From assembly GCA_024641945.1 (NCBI GenBank), contig JAHECD010000017.1:1-60094 (forward strand): DNA of 60,094 bases, given 5' to 3'. The notes beneath the pieces were generated by a model. It was not told the DNA's origin. It ran no database searches and worked only from the letters and a program-made list of their open reading frames with translations. The translations under genes were made by a program, and so were the position numbers. Positions 1 through 11,889 of the stretch are shown here, piece by piece (the stretch's first letter is position 1; each line of letters opens with the position of its first letter). This stretch comes from Rubrivivax sp. Its GTDB lineage: Bacteria; Pseudomonadota; Gammaproteobacteria; Burkholderiales; Burkholderiaceae_C.

Positions 1-239
1 GTGCCGGAGCGTGAAGGCTCCAAGCGTCACTTTATCGGCTGTGTTCGCATTGGCTCGATCCGCCGTGCCGCCGTGCCGCCGTCGCAGCCGCGATTCGTGA
101 TCTTCGGCGCGCGTCGTCGGTCGCCCGAGGTCGAGCCTGCCATCGGTGCGCGTGTCCCGGACGTCGCCGCCGGTCGAAGCAGGCCCATGAAAGACCCCGG
201 AGCATGGGGCGCCGTTGCGGTCCGACCGACAATCGTTGT
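1..239. other. Left-edge non-coding stretch
   Basis: No convincing gene is visible here on either strand; the open frames have no family character. A short GC-rich inverted motif near 198-210 (CCCCGG ... GGGG) could belong to the end of a transcript or to the leader of the phosphatase gene that follows. Confidence 0.4.
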
Positions 240-989
240 ATGCCACGACACCCCGACCGCGTTCTTCGCCTGCAGGGCGCCACCAATTTCCGCGACCTGG
301 GCGGCTACGTCGGCCATGGCGGCCGCCCGTTGCGCTGGCGCGCACTGTTCCGCTCCGACCATCTGGGGGGCCTGACGCCTGAAGACCAGGCGCAGCTGCG
401 GGACATGGGCGTGCGCCGCGCGTTCGACTTCCGCGGCGTGCACGAGCGTGCGGCGCAGCCCTATGACGTGCCCGGTGTCAGCCAGCATGTGCTGCCCATC
501 GAGCCGTCGGTCACTCAGCGCATGGATGCCATGGTCGCCGGAGGGCAGGCGCTGACGGGCGACGCCGTCGCGGCGTTGATGCGAGACCTCTACCGTCGCC
601 TGGTCAACGAGCAGTCACACCGGTTTGCCGAGCTGTTCGAGCACGTGCAGCGGGCCGATGCACCGCTGGTCTTCCATTGCACCGCTGGCAAGGACCGCAC
701 GGGCGTGGCGGCGGCGTTGCTGCTGCTCGCGCTGGGGGTGCCGCTGGCGGTGGTCAAACAGGACTACCTGCTGACCAACGAGCACTACCGCCACCCGCCG
801 ATGCCGGCGTCGCGCACGCCGCCCGACGTACTGGCCGTGCTGTGGCGGGTGCGCGAGGATTTCCTCGATGCGGCGCTGCAGGCGGTCGAGCAGGACCAGG
901 GCGGTCTCGACCGTTACCTGTCGCAGCGCCTGGGGCTCGGGCCCGCCGCGCGTGACGAGCTCGCAGCCCGATACCTGCAGCCGGCCTGA
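240..989 (+). CDS. Tyrosine/serine protein phosphatase family protein (CX5R)
   Basis: A 249-residue cytosolic protein carrying the P-loop phosphatase signature HCTAGKDRTG (residues 146-155), with Cys147 as nucleophile and Arg153 as phosphate binder. The N-terminal block around GATNFRDLGGY and the FRSDHL segment are typical of the bacterial LipA/PtpB-like tyrosine phosphatase group (Y_phosphatase3). The family removes phosphate from phosphotyrosine, and some members act on phosphoinositides; the substrate cannot be told here. An in-frame ATG at 204 would add 12 residues; I chose 240 because the conserved region starts just after it. It stands alone, convergent with the WYL regulator gene. Confidence 0.85.
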   Translation: MPRHPDRVLRLQGATNFRDLGGYVGHGGRPLRWRALFRSDHLGGLTPEDQAQLRDMGVRRAFDFRGVHERAAQPYDVPGVSQHVLPIEPSVTQRMDAMVAGGQALTGDAVAALMRDLYRRLVNEQSHRFAELFEHVQRADAPLVFHCTAGKDRTGVAAALLLLALGVPLAVVKQDYLLTNEHYRHPPMPASRTPPDVLAVLWRVREDFLDAALQAVEQDQGGLDRYLSQRLGLGPAARDELAARYLQPA

Positions 990-1031
990 CGCCACGGGCG
1001 CAAGGCTGCGGCGTTACGGTCGCCGGGGCAT

Positions 1032-2036
1032 TCAAGGCGCGTCGGTCGCCGCGCCGTAGCGCGCTGTCGCGCGCTCGAGCCGTCGCCGCACGGCTTCGCG
1101 CAATTCGGGTGGCCCCGCCACGGTGACCTCGTCGCCCTGGCGCAGCAGGTCCATCACGAGCTCGGTCTCGTCGACATAGGGCAGCTTCAACTCGTACCGC
1201 CCGTCGGTCATCCAGCGGCCGCGTTGCTCGGGGTGCCATTCCTCGCGGCTGATCCATTGCGCCGCCTGCGGCTCGAAGTGCAGCACGGCCCACCGGCGTC
1301 GGCTGCCGGCATAGATCCCGTAGCCGGCATCCATCTCGGCCTGCACGGTCTTCATGGGGAGTTCGCGCGAGGGCGTGTCCAGCAGCGCCGCCGTCTCGAT
1401 GGCATCGAGCGCAAAGCGGCGCAGCCCTTCCACCTTGTGACACCACGCGTCGAGGTACCAGGTATTGCGGTGGTGCACGAGCCGCTGCGGCGAGACGGTG
1501 CGTTCGCCGACCTCGCCCCGTCCGCGCGTGAGATAGCGCATCTGCAGACGCCTGCGCCTCAGCAGCGCCTCGCCGACCAGCTCGAAGAAGCGCGTGGGCA
1601 CGGGGCGGCGCGCGGCGCTCAGGATGCGTACCCGCTTCGTCAGCGCTTCGGCACCATCGGTACCTTCGACCGTGCCGAGCATCTGGTGAATGCGCTCGAG
1701 AAGCGGCTGCAGGTGGCGGCTGAGCATGCCGTCCGCGTCCAGGCCGCTGAGCAGCTGGTAGGCCATCAGCAGCGAATAGAGCTCGCGCTCGTTGAACCAG
1801 AGTCCGGGCAGCTCGTGCTTCTGCTCGCGCGCGGCGCCGGTGGACGCGCCGAAGCGGTATCCATTGGCAAAACGGTCGTATTCGATCGGCGCGCCCAGGC
1901 GGCTGCGCAGGTACTCGATGTCGCGCCACAACGTGGCGCGCGACACCTCCAGCGTCTTCTGCAGCTCGGAAAAGCTGGCCTGACCGCGGCTGCGGATCAG
2001 CATCTCGATCTGGTACAGGCGCTCGGTTTTTCCCAC
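1032..2036 (-). CDS. YafY-type WYL-domain transcriptional regulator
   Basis: A 334-residue DNA-binding regulator. Residues about 1-65 form a DeoR/HTH_11-like winged helix (ERLYQIEMLIRSRG, then SRATLWRDIEYLR). The middle holds a WYL domain (PQRLVHHRNTWYLDAWCH, near residues 165-185), and the C-terminus is a WCX-like extension. WYL domains sense ligands, often nucleic-acid derived, but the ligand here is unknown. The start is GTG, the only start codon in frame near the conserved N-terminus. No clear Shine-Dalgarno precedes it, and a TAATAT box at 2043-2048 (read leftward) would give a very short or no leader. A perfect palindrome at 2058-2074 suggests autoregulation and control of the divergent gene. 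Confidence 0.88.
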   Translation of the reverse strand: MGKTERLYQIEMLIRSRGQASFSELQKTLEVSRATLWRDIEYLRSRLGAPIEYDRFANGYRFGASTGAAREQKHELPGLWFNERELYSLLMAYQLLSGLDADGMLSRHLQPLLERIHQMLGTVEGTDGAEALTKRVRILSAARRPVPTRFFELVGEALLRRRRLQMRYLTRGRGEVGERTVSPQRLVHHRNTWYLDAWCHKVEGLRRFALDAIETAALLDTPSRELPMKTVQAEMDAGYGIYAGSRRRWAVLHFEPQAAQWISREEWHPEQRGRWMTDGRYELKLPYVDETELVMDLLRQGDEVTVAGPPELREAVRRRLERATARYGAATDAP

Positions 2037-2057
2037 AAGTCGATATTAATTCATGGT

Positions 2058-2074
2058 GTCTCATGCTATGAGAC
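2058..2074. promoter_or_regulatory. Palindromic operator candidate between WYL regulator and divergent gene
   Basis: A perfect 7-bp inverted repeat GTCTCAT-GCT-ATGAGAC lies 22 bp upstream of the regulator GTG and 62 bp upstream of the divergent gene. For leftward transcription it would cover the -35 region of a promoter with -10 TAATAT at 2043-2048. A second short palindrome, GGGACGTCCC, is at 2101-2110. Binding by the WYL protein is inference from position. Confidence 0.5.
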
Positions 2075-2135
2075 TGTCGGCTTCGAGACTGGTGTTGCCG
2101 GGGACGTCCCGGTGCCCGTCCCGAGAGAGCACGCC

Positions 2136-3305
2136 ATGTCGCAGATCGCACTTCCCTTCGACCCCGCCACACTTGCCGGCGCCGAGCCGGCCACGCTCGA
2201 TGCCGTTGGCTTCGAGATCGGCTGGGACTATGCGCACCACCGCCTCACCCCTCCAGCGGACCACCTTCACGGCACCCATCCCGTGCGCCAAGGCTGGGAA
2301 GCCGGGCGCGCCGCGTTTGGCCTGCGCGCGCTAAAGCCGTCGCGCCACGTGCGCCAATGGCTCGAGTTGCGCCTCGCGGCGTGGCTGCGTGGCCAGTCCT
2401 TCGAGGGCGTGATGCTCACGCCGCGCTTCCTTTCGCAGATCGATACCTCGCATTGCCCGGTCACCCGCGAGCCCTTGACCCACGGCTTGCAGGGTCCCGA
2501 CGATGCGGTGGCGATGCGGGCCTACGACGGCGCCGGCTGGGCCGCGGGCAATCTGCTGGTCGTCTCACGCCGCGTGTCCGATGCGCGCGGGCATTGCGGC
2601 GCGGCTCAGGCCGACGCCGTGGCGCGCCGCATCGCGGCGGGCGAGGTGGCGAGCGTCGGTGGCCTGGACGCGACCCAGTGGCAACGGCTGGCATCGCTGC
2701 TGCGCCTGGCGACACCGCTGGCCCACACGCAAGTGGCCGCGCTGCCTCTGCGTGTGCTGCCCCCCAACCGGCTGCGCCTGCTGAATCCCGTGCAGGCACT
2801 TCAGGCGCAGCTGACGATGCTGTTCACGGGCGAGGCTTACGCGCGCCGCATGACCGCGCTGGGCGCATTGATGCCCAACAGCGACGCCCGGCGCCAATTC
2901 TTCCTGTTCATGAATGCCCTGCTCGCTCGCCGGCTCGCCGTGGGCTGGACGGAAGACCGCGCGCGGGTGCGTCTCGCGTTGGAGGACGCCTGGGCGCATC
3001 CGGTGGTGCAGCGGCGCTGGGAACAGCTCGCGCTGCGCCTCACCCGTGCCGATTGCGAGCGCATCGTTCGGCTGGCGGCGCAACGCCAATTGGGGGGTAC
3101 CTCGTGGCGCTGGCTCGACGACGCGGCGGCCACCGACGGCTGGGCCCTCGCTTCGCGCGGGCAGGCCTGCGCGGAACCATCGGCAGAGTCGCTCGCACCC
3201 AATTTCCCGAACGCAGCACCACCCGCCATGCAGATGCGCAACATCCTGCCCACACCCGCAACTGCAGGCGACGGCGATGGCGACCGCGTTGCGACGCGCT
3301 GCTGA
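2136..3305 (+). CDS. Conserved hypothetical protein divergent from WYL regulator
   Basis: A 389-residue protein of unknown function with no signal peptide or membrane segment. It is rich in Ala, Arg and Leu, with a fairly hydrophilic central part and a low-complexity C-terminus (from about residue 345) that looks disordered. A Cys-His-containing stretch SQIDTSHCPVTRE near residue 110 and GHCG near 165 could bind a metal, but this is only suggestive. The start ATG at 2136 follows GAGAGAGC; the frame is open far upstream, but that part is antisense to the WYL gene. The divergent arrangement over a palindrome suggests that it is the regulator's target. I do not recognise the family. Confidence 0.7.
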   Translation: MSQIALPFDPATLAGAEPATLDAVGFEIGWDYAHHRLTPPADHLHGTHPVRQGWEAGRAAFGLRALKPSRHVRQWLELRLAAWLRGQSFEGVMLTPRFLSQIDTSHCPVTREPLTHGLQGPDDAVAMRAYDGAGWAAGNLLVVSRRVSDARGHCGAAQADAVARRIAAGEVASVGGLDATQWQRLASLLRLATPLAHTQVAALPLRVLPPNRLRLLNPVQALQAQLTMLFTGEAYARRMTALGALMPNSDARRQFFLFMNALLARRLAVGWTEDRARVRLALEDAWAHPVVQRRWEQLALRLTRADCERIVRLAAQRQLGGTSWRWLDDAAATDGWALASRGQACAEPSAESLAPNFPNAAPPAMQMRNILPTPATAGDGDGDRVATRC

Positions 3306-3323
3306 TGGCGCCGTGAAGCGGCG

Positions 3324-3626
3324 CTAGAAGATCGCGCCGAGCGCCTGCTCCAGTTGCAGGCCGATGGCCGAGAGCGCACCTTTCAGGCCCTCACCGCGCT
3401 CTGCCGCAATGGGGGCTTCGTGCGCTGGCGTGCGCCTCAAGGCCTCGAGTTCGCGCGCGAGGCGGTCGCGATCGAGCTGGATCTTCGACAGCAGCGCCGA
3501 CGCCTCGCTGGCGGCCGGCTCTTCGAGCCTTGCGCGCCTGGCCTTGTCCATCATTTCGTCGATATGCCGAAGTCGCAACTCCGATTCCCGAACGTGTTGC
3601 TCGACCAGATCGGCGGTCTTGTTCAT
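3324..3626 (-). CDS. Small coiled-coil hypothetical protein
   Basis: A 100-residue charged protein, mostly alpha-helical, with heptad-like Leu/Ala spacing (about residues 10-70: SELRLRHIDEMMDKARR, then KIQLDRDRLARELEALRR). No signal peptide or membrane helix is seen. The start is supported by an excellent Shine-Dalgarno, GAAGGAGGACACG before ATG. The frame is open far upstream, but that region is antisense to the PhaC-like gene. It lies head-to-head with that gene, separated by about 260 bp, so both may be read from the shared intergenic region. A phasin-like or structural role is conceivable but not shown. Confidence 0.75.
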   Translation of the reverse strand: MNKTADLVEQHVRESELRLRHIDEMMDKARRARLEEPAASEASALLSKIQLDRDRLARELEALRRTPAHEAPIAAERGEGLKGALSAIGLQLEQALGAIF

Positions 3627-3887
3627 CGTGTCCTCCTTCGAACGACGTTGACAGTATTTGAAAGAGTACCGCGTGCCGCGGCCATGCAAATTGCGCCACG
3701 ACAACGGCGACACCCACGACCTGGTTGCAGTGCAACGGCGTGTCTGCCTTGCCGATGCCTCGGGCCGTACAAGTTCGTCTGACCTGTTGAGGTCTGTCAA
3801 GTTCACTTTCCGCGTCGATGTGCAGACTGCGGGTGCCTGGGTCGGCGGGCCAGCGGCCGCATTCCGAATCCATGTAAGGAGGTCTTC

Positions 3888-5084
3888 TTGAATCGAGACC
3901 CAACGCATCCGGCCGCGCGCGCCGCCATCCGGCCGCCCGCTGAGCAGCACGCCCACGCGCCACCTCACCGTCCCGGGCAGGAGCACAGCGTGCCGTGGTT
4001 CTGGCCGCTTGCTGCCGCCATCGAGCTCACCGACGCCGGCCTGCGTCGCTTTCAGGACAACCTCAAATTCTTGGTGTTGTCGCAGGAGATCGCCGCGCCG
4101 CCTTTGCCCGAATGGGCGACGTCGAACCGTGTCCTGCTCGAGCTCGACACGATGCGGCTGCGCGACTTCTCGCATCCGCGCCGCTCCCCGGCGGCGCTCC
4201 CGGTGCTGGTGGACGCCCCTTATGCCGGGCACAGTTCGACGATCGCCGATCACGCCAGTGGTCAGAGCCTGGTCCAGACCCTTCTTGCGAGCGGGCTGGA
4301 TCGCGTTCTGGTGACCGACTGGAAGGCCGCGACCGCGCAGATGAAGGACTACGACATCGACAAGTACGTGGCCGAAATCAATGTCGCGGTCGACGACCTG
4401 GGCGGCCGCGTGCACCTGGTCGGACTGTGTCAAGGCGGATGGATGGGCACGATGTTCGCTGCACGTTTCCCTGACAAGGTGGCGAGTCTGGTGCTCGCTG
4501 GCGCGCCGATTGATACCGATGCCGGGCATGGTGCGATCAAGAAAATGGCCCACACGCTGCCGATGGGCTTCTATGAGGAGATGGTGGCTGCCGGCAGCGG
4601 CCTGATGCCCGGCCGCGCCATGCTTGCGGGGTGGAAGGACCTGCAGCCCGAGAAGCAGTTTGTGGACAAGTATCTCGACCTGTACGCCCACATCGAGGAC
4701 GACGGCTACGTCAAGCGAACCGAGTCCTTCGAGCGCTGGTACGAGAACCCGATCGACCTCCCTGGCCGCTACTACCTGCAGGCCATCGACGAGATCTTCA
4801 AGCGCAACCGGCTGGCCAAGGGCGACTTCGTCTGTCTCGGGCGCCGGCTCGACCTGAAGCAGATCACCGCGCCCGCCTATTTGCTGGCTGGCGAGTCGGA
4901 CGAGATCACGACCAGGGAGCAGGTCTTCGGGGCGGCCCCGCTGCTGGGTACGCCGGCTGGCGAGATCGTGCGCAAGGTGGTGCCCGGTGGACACATCGGC
5001 CTCTTCATGGGCTGCAACACCCTGGCAGACGCCTGGCCCGCCGTCGCGCAGTGGATCAAGTCCCTGCGGTCGGCGCAAGCATGA
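3888..5084 (+). CDS. PhaC-like alpha/beta hydrolase with cysteine nucleophile
   Basis: A 398-residue cytosolic alpha/beta hydrolase. The nucleophile elbow reads GLCQGGW with Cys181, the GxCxG box of polyhydroxyalkanoate synthases rather than the GxSxG of lipases. The likely acid is Asp in GESDEIT (near residue 340) and the base is His in PGGHIG (near 370). At 398 residues it is shorter than class I PhaC (about 560-600) and close to class III PhaC (about 355), so it may be a PHA synthase relative or a PHB-associated hydrolase. The start is TTG at 3888, preceded by the perfect Shine-Dalgarno TAAGGAGGT at 3876-3883; no in-frame ATG is nearby. No PhaA, PhaB or PhaR gene is adjacent. Confidence 0.82.
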   Translation: MNRDPTHPAARAAIRPPAEQHAHAPPHRPGQEHSVPWFWPLAAAIELTDAGLRRFQDNLKFLVLSQEIAAPPLPEWATSNRVLLELDTMRLRDFSHPRRSPAALPVLVDAPYAGHSSTIADHASGQSLVQTLLASGLDRVLVTDWKAATAQMKDYDIDKYVAEINVAVDDLGGRVHLVGLCQGGWMGTMFAARFPDKVASLVLAGAPIDTDAGHGAIKKMAHTLPMGFYEEMVAAGSGLMPGRAMLAGWKDLQPEKQFVDKYLDLYAHIEDDGYVKRTESFERWYENPIDLPGRYYLQAIDEIFKRNRLAKGDFVCLGRRLDLKQITAPAYLLAGESDEITTREQVFGAAPLLGTPAGEIVRKVVPGGHIGLFMGCNTLADAWPAVAQWIKSLRSAQA

Positions 5085-5133
5085 GCACGGCCGGTCGTTG
5101 CACTTGTGGCGCGCCGCGGGTCGACCCGGCCCC

Positions 5134-5922
5134 TCAGAGCGAAAAGTCGTAGTCGATCGTCAGCGGCGCGTGGTCGCTGAAGCGTGTCTCCAGGTAGATC
5201 GCCGCCGCCTTGGCTTTGGCCGCGATGCCCGGGGTTGCGAGGTGGTAGTCGAGCCGCCAGCCGACGTTGTTGGCACGCGCCTGGCCGCGATTGCTCCACC
5301 ATGTGTACTGGTCGGGGTGCGGGTTGAGCGTGCGAAAGACGTCGACCAGGCCCCCCGTGCCGAACAGCTTGTCGAGCCAGGCACGCTCTTCCGGCAGAAA
5401 GCCCGAGTTCTTGAGGTTGCCCTTCCAGTTCTTCAGGTCGATCTCCTTGTGCGCGATATTGACATCGCCCACGAGGATGAACTCGCGCTCGGCCTTGAGT
5501 TTCATCAGGTGCGGATAGACGCGGGCCAGAAACTTGAACTTCATCGCTTGCCGTTCCTCGCCACTGGAGCCACTGGGGAAATAGCAGCTCACGACACTGA
5601 ACTTGCGCTTCGGCGTGTCGAACCGGGTCTCGACGTAGCGGCCTTCGGCATCGAAAGCCTTGTGCCCGAGGCCTGTGATCACGTCGCTGGGGGCCTTGCG
5701 TGAATACAGCCCAACGCCCGAATAACCCTTCTTTTCCGCAAAATGGAAGTGGCCGGCCATCCCGGCCACCCGATCGAAGCGGTCACTTACATCGCCGGCT
5801 TGGGCCTTGATCTCCTGCACGCCAATACAATCGGCGCCCGCGGTGTCGGCCCATTCGAGGAAGCCTTTGGCGGCCGCGGAGCGGATGCCATTCAGATTGA
5901 GCGTGACCAGTCGAAAAGCCAA
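5134..5922 (-). CDS. xth: Exodeoxyribonuclease III (AP endonuclease family)
   Basis: A 262-residue Mg-dependent exonuclease/AP endonuclease of base-excision repair (EEP fold). Motifs in order: TLNLNGIRSA at the N-terminus, GVQEIKA (metal-binding Glu), SCYFPSG, GDVNIAHKEIDLKN (catalytic Asp/Asn), WRLDYHLAT and the terminal SDHAPL with the catalytic His. Translation most likely begins at TTG 5922, with GGAG 7 nt upstream; no ATG lies close to the conserved start. The gene diverges from pyrE with only 12 bp between the start codons, so each promoter must lie inside the other gene. Confidence 0.93.
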   Translation of the reverse strand: MAFRLVTLNLNGIRSAAAKGFLEWADTAGADCIGVQEIKAQAGDVSDRFDRVAGMAGHFHFAEKKGYSGVGLYSRKAPSDVITGLGHKAFDAEGRYVETRFDTPKRKFSVVSCYFPSGSSGEERQAMKFKFLARVYPHLMKLKAEREFILVGDVNIAHKEIDLKNWKGNLKNSGFLPEERAWLDKLFGTGGLVDVFRTLNPHPDQYTWWSNRGQARANNVGWRLDYHLATPGIAAKAKAAAIYLETRFSDHAPLTIDYDFSL

Positions 5923-5934
5923 AGGATGGACTCC

Positions 5935-6609
5935 ATGAACGCAACCGCCTCCGATGCCCTGGCACAGGACTTCGTGAAGTTTTCCGTCGAGGCGGGCGTG
6001 TTGCGCTTCGGGGAATTCAGGACCAAGGCCGGGCGTCTGTCGCCCTACTTCTTCAACGCGGGCTTGTTCGATGACGGCGCCAAGTTGGGCCGCCTTGCCG
6101 AATTCTATGCACGCAGGCTGGTGGCTTCGGGGATGCCGTTCGACATGTTGTTCGGCCCGGCCTACAAGGGCATCGCCCTGGCCGCGGCAGTAGCGATCGA
6201 GCTTGCGCGGCTGGGCCGCAACGTGCCTTATGCATACAACCGCAAAGAGGCCAAAGATCACGGCGAAGGCGGCACGCTGGTCGGCGCGAAGGTGGCCGGC
6301 CGCGTTCTGATCATCGACGACGTGATATCGGCCGGCACCTCGGTGCGTGAATCGATCGCGATGATCCACGGGGCGGGAGCTCAGCCGTGCGGCGTCTCGA
6401 TCGCGCTCGACCGCCAGGAGAAGGCGACCGAAAACGGGGCGGACGTGGCCTGGTCTGCGGTTCAGTACGTGAGGGACACGCTGGGCCTGCAGGTCGCGGC
6501 CATCGCCACGCTGGAGGACCTGTTGCAGTATCTGAAGACGACCGATGATCCTGCATTGCGCGGGCATGCCGCCGCAGTGCAGGCCTACCGCCAGCGCTAT
6601 GGAGTCTGA
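5935..6609 (+). CDS. pyrE: Orotate phosphoribosyltransferase
   Basis: A 224-residue enzyme that makes orotidine 5'-phosphate from orotate and PRPP in pyrimidine synthesis; it works as a homodimer in the cytosol. The PRPP-binding motif VLIIDDVISAGTS (near residues 123-135) and the flexible-loop region YNRKEAKDHGEGG are clear. ATG 5935 is preferred over the in-frame ATG 5926, because AAGGA at 5922-5926 is spaced 8 nt from 5935. It diverges from xth at only 12 bp and is followed 6 bp later by the DUF4124 gene. Confidence 0.95.
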   Translation: MNATASDALAQDFVKFSVEAGVLRFGEFRTKAGRLSPYFFNAGLFDDGAKLGRLAEFYARRLVASGMPFDMLFGPAYKGIALAAAVAIELARLGRNVPYAYNRKEAKDHGEGGTLVGAKVAGRVLIIDDVISAGTSVRESIAMIHGAGAQPCGVSIALDRQEKATENGADVAWSAVQYVRDTLGLQVAAIATLEDLLQYLKTTDDPALRGHAAAVQAYRQRYGV

Positions 6610-6615
6610 TCACCG

Positions 6616-7319
6616 ATGCCGGCTCGACTGTTGACCTTGCGACGGGGATCCACCCTGGCCGGTCTGCTGCTGGCTGGCGCGGTCACGGGTGCGTCGGCGC
6701 AGAAACCCCCGGCGTCGGCGGCCAGCGGCATCTACAGCTGTGTCGACGACCAGGGCCGGCGGATCACGTCGGACCGGCCGATCGCGGATTGCATCGCCAA
6801 GGAGCAGCGCGTTCTCAACAGCGACGGCTCGCTGCGGACCGTGCGGCCGCCGACCATGACGAGTGACGAGCGTGCCGAGGCAGAGGCGCGCGAGCGCCGC
6901 GCCGCCGAGGAACGTGCCGCGCGTGCCGACGCGGTGCGTCGTGACCGCAATCTCATGCACCGATACAAGTCCGAAGAGGCGCACCAGACCGCGCGCGAGG
7001 CGGCGCTCGATTCGGTGCGTGCCGCGATGCGGATCTCGGAGCTGCGGCTGATGGATCTGGCGCGTGAACGCAAGCCGATGGTGGACGAGCTCGAGTTCTA
7101 CAAAGGGCGGCCGGTGCCTGCCAAGCTGAAGGCGCAGATCGAAGGCAACGACGCTTCGGTCGAGGCGCTGCACTCGGCCATGGTGAACCAGAAGGCAGAA
7201 CTCGACCGCATCAACCAACTCTACGATGCCGAACTTGCGCGCCTGAAGAGCCTGTGGGGCGGCGCGCCGGCCGGATCGCTCGGGCCGCTGCCAGCGCCAC
7301 CACCCGTGCTGCGCCGTCC

Positions 7320-7323
<4 letters not shown>
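6616..7323 (+). CDS. DUF4124-domain secreted protein
   Basis: A 235-residue protein with a signal peptide (residues 1 to about 28, ending ASA before QKPPA). A short DUF4124 domain follows ([19 protein letters not shown], residues about 38-57, with Cys pairing to DCIAKEQ). Residues 85-215 are a long charged coiled coil ([21 protein letters not shown] onward), and the tail is Pro-rich. DUF4124 proteins are common periplasmic proteins of unknown function in beta- and gammaproteobacteria. It follows pyrE closely and may share its transcript. Its stop shares the CTAG tetramer with the convergent gatB stop. Confidence 0.85.
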
Positions 7324-8783
<1,460 letters not shown>

Positions 8784-8784
8784 C

Positions 8785-10275
8785 TCAATAGCCCTTGGGT
8801 CCGTGCAGGTGGAAGTCGGTCGCCTGCTGCAGCGCGTGCGCGGCGTGCAGCAGTGTGCCTTCGGCAAAGTAGTTGCCGACCAGTTGCAGGCCGACCGGCA
8901 TGCCATGCGCCCCGGTACCGGACGGGACACTCATGCCGGGAAGCCCGGCCAGACTCGCGGGCAGCGTGAAGATGTCGGCCAGATACGCCGCCACTGGATC
9001 GTTGGCCTGCTCGCCGAGTTTCCAGGCCACGCTGGGCGCCACCGGGCCGGCGATCACGTCGCAGTGCTCGAAGCAGGCCTGAAAGTCGTCGGCAATCATG
9101 CGCCGCAACTTCTGCGCCTGCAGGTAATACGCGTCGTAGTACCCGTGGCTCAGCACATAGGTGCCGATCATGATGCGCCGCTTGACCTCGGGGCCGAAGC
9201 CTTCTGCGCGGGTCTTCTTGTACATGTCGAGCAGGTCGGTGTACTGCTTGGCACGGTGGCCGAACTTGACGCCGTCGAAGCGTGAAAGGTTCGAACTCGC
9301 TTCGGCGGGCGCGATGATGTAGTAGACGGGGATGGACAGCTCGGTGCGGGGCAGGCTTACGTCGACGAGCGTCGCGCCGAGTTTTTCAAGCTCCGCCAGT
9401 GCTGCGCGCACCGCGCCGTTCACGTCGGCAGCCAACGCCTCGGGGAAAAATTCACGTGGCAGCCCAATGCGCAGGCCCTGGAGTGGCCGGGAGGCGGAGG
9501 ATCCCTCGCGCGACTGCAACATCTGGGCATGGAAGTCCTGCGGCGGACGCTGCGCGCTGGTCGCATCGCGTTCATCGAAACCGCTCATCGCCGACAGCAG
9601 CAGCGCACAGTCTTCGGCCGAGCGAGCAATTGGCCCCGCCTGATCGAGACTCGACGCAAAGGCGATCATCCCGTAACGAGAGCAGACGCCGTAGGTGGGT
9701 TTGATGCCCGTCACGCCGCTGAACGCAGCGGGCTGGCGGATCGAGCCGCCGGTGTCGGTTCCGGTCGCCGCCGGCAGCAGACGCGCCGACACCGCAGCGG
9801 CGGAGCCACCAGACGATCCTCCGGGCACCCTGGTGGTATCCCACGGATTGCGCACCGGGCCATAGGCCGAGTTCTCGTTCGCCGAGCCCATGGCGAACTC
9901 GTCGCAGTTGAGCTTTCCGAGTGTGACCATGCCGGCGTCGGAGAGGCGCTGCACGACGGTCGCGTCGAACGGACTGTGGTAGTCCGAAAGCATCTTCGAG
10001 CCCGCGGTGCTGGGCAATGAGCGCGTGACGAAGATGTCCTTGTGAGCGACCGGCACGCCCGTCAGCGCGCCGGCCTCGCCATTGGCACGTTTCTGGTCCG
10101 CGGCACGGGCCTGCGCAATGGCGAGTTCGGGATCGACGGCCAGAAAGGCCCCGAGTTCGGCATGCGCGCCAATGCGCGCGATCAGTGCCTGGGCCAACTC
10201 CACCGCAGACACGGCCCCGGCTGCCAGCTGGCGACCGAGAGCCGCGACGCCGTGATGGTGCAGCGCGCCGCTCAT
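8785..10275 (-). CDS. gatA: Asp-tRNA(Asn)/Glu-tRNA(Gln) amidotransferase subunit A
   Basis: A 496-residue amidase-signature enzyme that releases ammonia from glutamine for the GatB active site. The Ser-cisSer-Lys triad is visible: Lys in PVAHKDIF (near residue 75), Ser in [13 protein letters not shown] (near 150) and the nucleophile Ser in [11 protein letters not shown] (near 174). The length is normal for the family. Its ATG overlaps the gatC stop by 4 bp (ATGA), and gatB follows after 1 bp: the usual gatC-gatA-gatB operon. Confidence 0.97.
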   Translation of the reverse strand: MSGALHHHGVAALGRQLAAGAVSAVELAQALIARIGAHAELGAFLAVDPELAIAQARAADQKRANGEAGALTGVPVAHKDIFVTRSLPSTAGSKMLSDYHSPFDATVVQRLSDAGMVTLGKLNCDEFAMGSANENSAYGPVRNPWDTTRVPGGSSGGSAAAVSARLLPAATGTDTGGSIRQPAAFSGVTGIKPTYGVCSRYGMIAFASSLDQAGPIARSAEDCALLLSAMSGFDERDATSAQRPPQDFHAQMLQSREGSSASRPLQGLRIGLPREFFPEALAADVNGAVRAALAELEKLGATLVDVSLPRTELSIPVYYIIAPAEASSNLSRFDGVKFGHRAKQYTDLLDMYKKTRAEGFGPEVKRRIMIGTYVLSHGYYDAYYLQAQKLRRMIADDFQACFEHCDVIAGPVAPSVAWKLGEQANDPVAAYLADIFTLPASLAGLPGMSVPSGTGAHGMPVGLQLVGNYFAEGTLLHAAHALQQATDFHLHGPKGY

Positions 10276-10571
10276 TCGATCACCTTCGGCACGAGAAACA
10301 GGCCGTCCTCGACCGCGGGGGCGCTGCGCTGGTTGGCTTCTCGTTCGTCGATCTCGGTGACCGCGTCGGTACGTAAGCGCAATGTGACATTTGTCACGGC
10401 CGACAGCGGCGTATAGAGGGGCTCGACGCCCGATGTGTCCACCGCGCTCATCCGCTCGACGATGCCGAAGAAGCCGTTCAATTGGGCGAGCATCGACGCC
10501 TGTTCGTCGGCTGACAACTCGAGCCGCGCGAGGTGGGCAATGCGCAGCACGTCGTTGGGAGTGAGGGCCAT
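10272..10571 (-). CDS. gatC: Asp-tRNA(Asn)/Glu-tRNA(Gln) amidotransferase subunit C
   Basis: A 99-residue subunit that wraps between GatA and GatB and stabilises them. The family pattern is complete: [13 protein letters not shown] near the N-terminus, a central amphipathic helix ending [23 protein letters not shown], and the terminal [14 protein letters not shown]. It is first in gatCAB and overlaps gatA by 4 bp. It diverges from mreB across a 253-bp region. Confidence 0.96.
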   Translation of the reverse strand: MALTPNDVLRIAHLARLELSADEQASMLAQLNGFFGIVERMSAVDTSGVEPLYTPLSAVTNVTLRLRTDAVTEIDEREANQRSAPAVEDGLFLVPKVIE

Positions 10572-11868
<1,297 letters not shown>

Positions 11869-11889
11869 TGTACCCGGGACGCTGACCCC

